A stretch of DNA of 64,000 nt from a filamentous cyanobacterium ESFC-1. Its GTDB lineage: Bacteria > Cyanobacteriota > Cyanobacteriia > Cyanobacteriales > Spirulinaceae. Below, in pieces: positions 63,686 to 64,000 of the stretch (position 1 is the first letter of the stretch; the number at the start of each line of letters is the position of its first letter). The stretch is taken from positions 939,252 to 1,003,251 of the forward strand of contig KB904821.1 in assembly GCA_000380225.1 (NCBI GenBank), given 5' to 3'. The notes beneath the pieces were generated by a model. The model searched no databases. It saw only the letters and a list, made by a program, of their open reading frames with translations, and was not told the origin of the DNA. A program made the position numbers and the translations under genes.

Positions 63686-64000
63686 ATGTTATCACAAGTT
63701 TTCACTTCATTTTGGGCGAAATTAAATTTAGCAGTCGTCGCGAGTATGGGTGTTGTTGCTACAACTGGAATGCCCGTGACTGCTTCAGAATCTCCCCTCG
63801 CAGATGGGGTTTATCTCTACGGTCAAGCCCCCCAACCGGAAGTTATCGGTAGTGAATATTTAGTGTTTGAAGTGGAAAATGGTGAAGCCCAAGGTGCTAT
63901 TTACTACCCTGCTTCTGAATTTAATTGTTTTACCGCAGATATCAATAATCAGTCCATGAATTTGGCGATTGTTGACCCTTTTGATCGTGCTGTTTATCCT
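63686..64000 (+). CDS. Exported hypothetical protein, partial at the right edge
   Basis: 105 codons are visible; the gene runs off the window. GAGGGGAGG lies just upstream of the ATG. The N-terminal signal peptide is LAVVASMGVVATTGMPVTASES. The start of the mature part is LADGVYLYGQAPQPEVIGSEYLVFEVENG, with ASEFNCFTADINNQSMNLAI later. It resembles small secreted cyanobacterial proteins seen next to extracellular or photosynthetic genes; no domain is assigned. Confidence 0.75.
   Translation, partial: MLSQVFTSFWAKLNLAVVASMGVVATTGMPVTASESPLADGVYLYGQAPQPEVIGSEYLVFEVENGEAQGAIYYPASEFNCFTADINNQSMNLAIVDPFDRAVYP

Overview
The window is chromosomal DNA of a cyanobacterium, most likely a filamentous one. 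Evidence from the sequence: very dense GCGATCGC (HIP1) octamers, oxygenic-phototroph genes (cp12, ycf39, a solanesyl diphosphate synthase, a DHNA-CoA thioesterase of phylloquinone synthesis, a PAP/fibrillin protein), cyanobacteria-restricted families (DUF3134, DUF3177, DUF2949), a XisH/XisI remnant, an Uma2 family gene, and genes resembling hormogonium polysaccharide synthesis. Nearly all genes are ordinary core or conserved genes; no prophage, CRISPR array or complete insertion sequence was seen.

Layout. 1-2.3 kb: cobQ and a small 2Fe-2S ferredoxin. 2.8-6.4 kb: a propeller-transglutaminase protein, a DUF305 membrane protein and a formylglycine-generating-enzyme-like protein. 6.5-8.7 kb is the one clearly accessory stretch: a tandem duplication of an Uma2 gene whose second copy is broken by a segment carrying the tail of xisH, an intact xisI and a truncated ankyrin-repeat gene. 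8.9-16.6 kb: SGNH hydrolase, Na+/H+ antiporter, cell-wall amidase, glutamate racemase, solanesyl diphosphate synthase. 16.7-25.7 kb: a transaldolase fragment, a CHAT protease-like protein, glucokinase, a phosphoribosyltransferase, FKBP isomerase, dnaB and rplI. 26-37 kb: a large PAS/GAF histidine kinase, mraY, PAP/fibrillin, PRC-barrel protein, SMC. 37.7-48.6 kb: DUF2267 protein, BrkB-like membrane protein, fused pyrF-pyrE, a GH13 enzyme, transketolase, DHNA-CoA thioesterase, tRNA-Asn, cp12. 48.7-64 kb: glmM, a polysaccharide ligase plus glycosyltransferase pair, aroC, ycf39, nadK, an NblR-like response regulator, and a partial gene at the right edge.

The genes do not form one pathway, but several serve the envelope (amiC, murI, mraY, glmM, ligase and glycosyltransferase) and central carbon or photosynthetic metabolism (glk, tkt, cp12, GH13, ycf39).

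The most striking non-gene signal lies between the genes. At least seven intergenic regions hold the same modular composite: heptamer-phased arrays on either side of a short GC-rich palindrome, in a fixed module order and in both orientations. The left arm is nearly always G/T-rich and the right arm A/C-rich on the top strand, so 5' leaders tend to carry G-poor CCAATAA-type runs and 3' flanks the complementary TTGGTTA-type runs. Two dispersed copies of a hairpin-plus-T-run element with apparent covariation, and several MITE-like repeats, add to this. All functional statements are from reading the sequence and from family knowledge; no database search was run.
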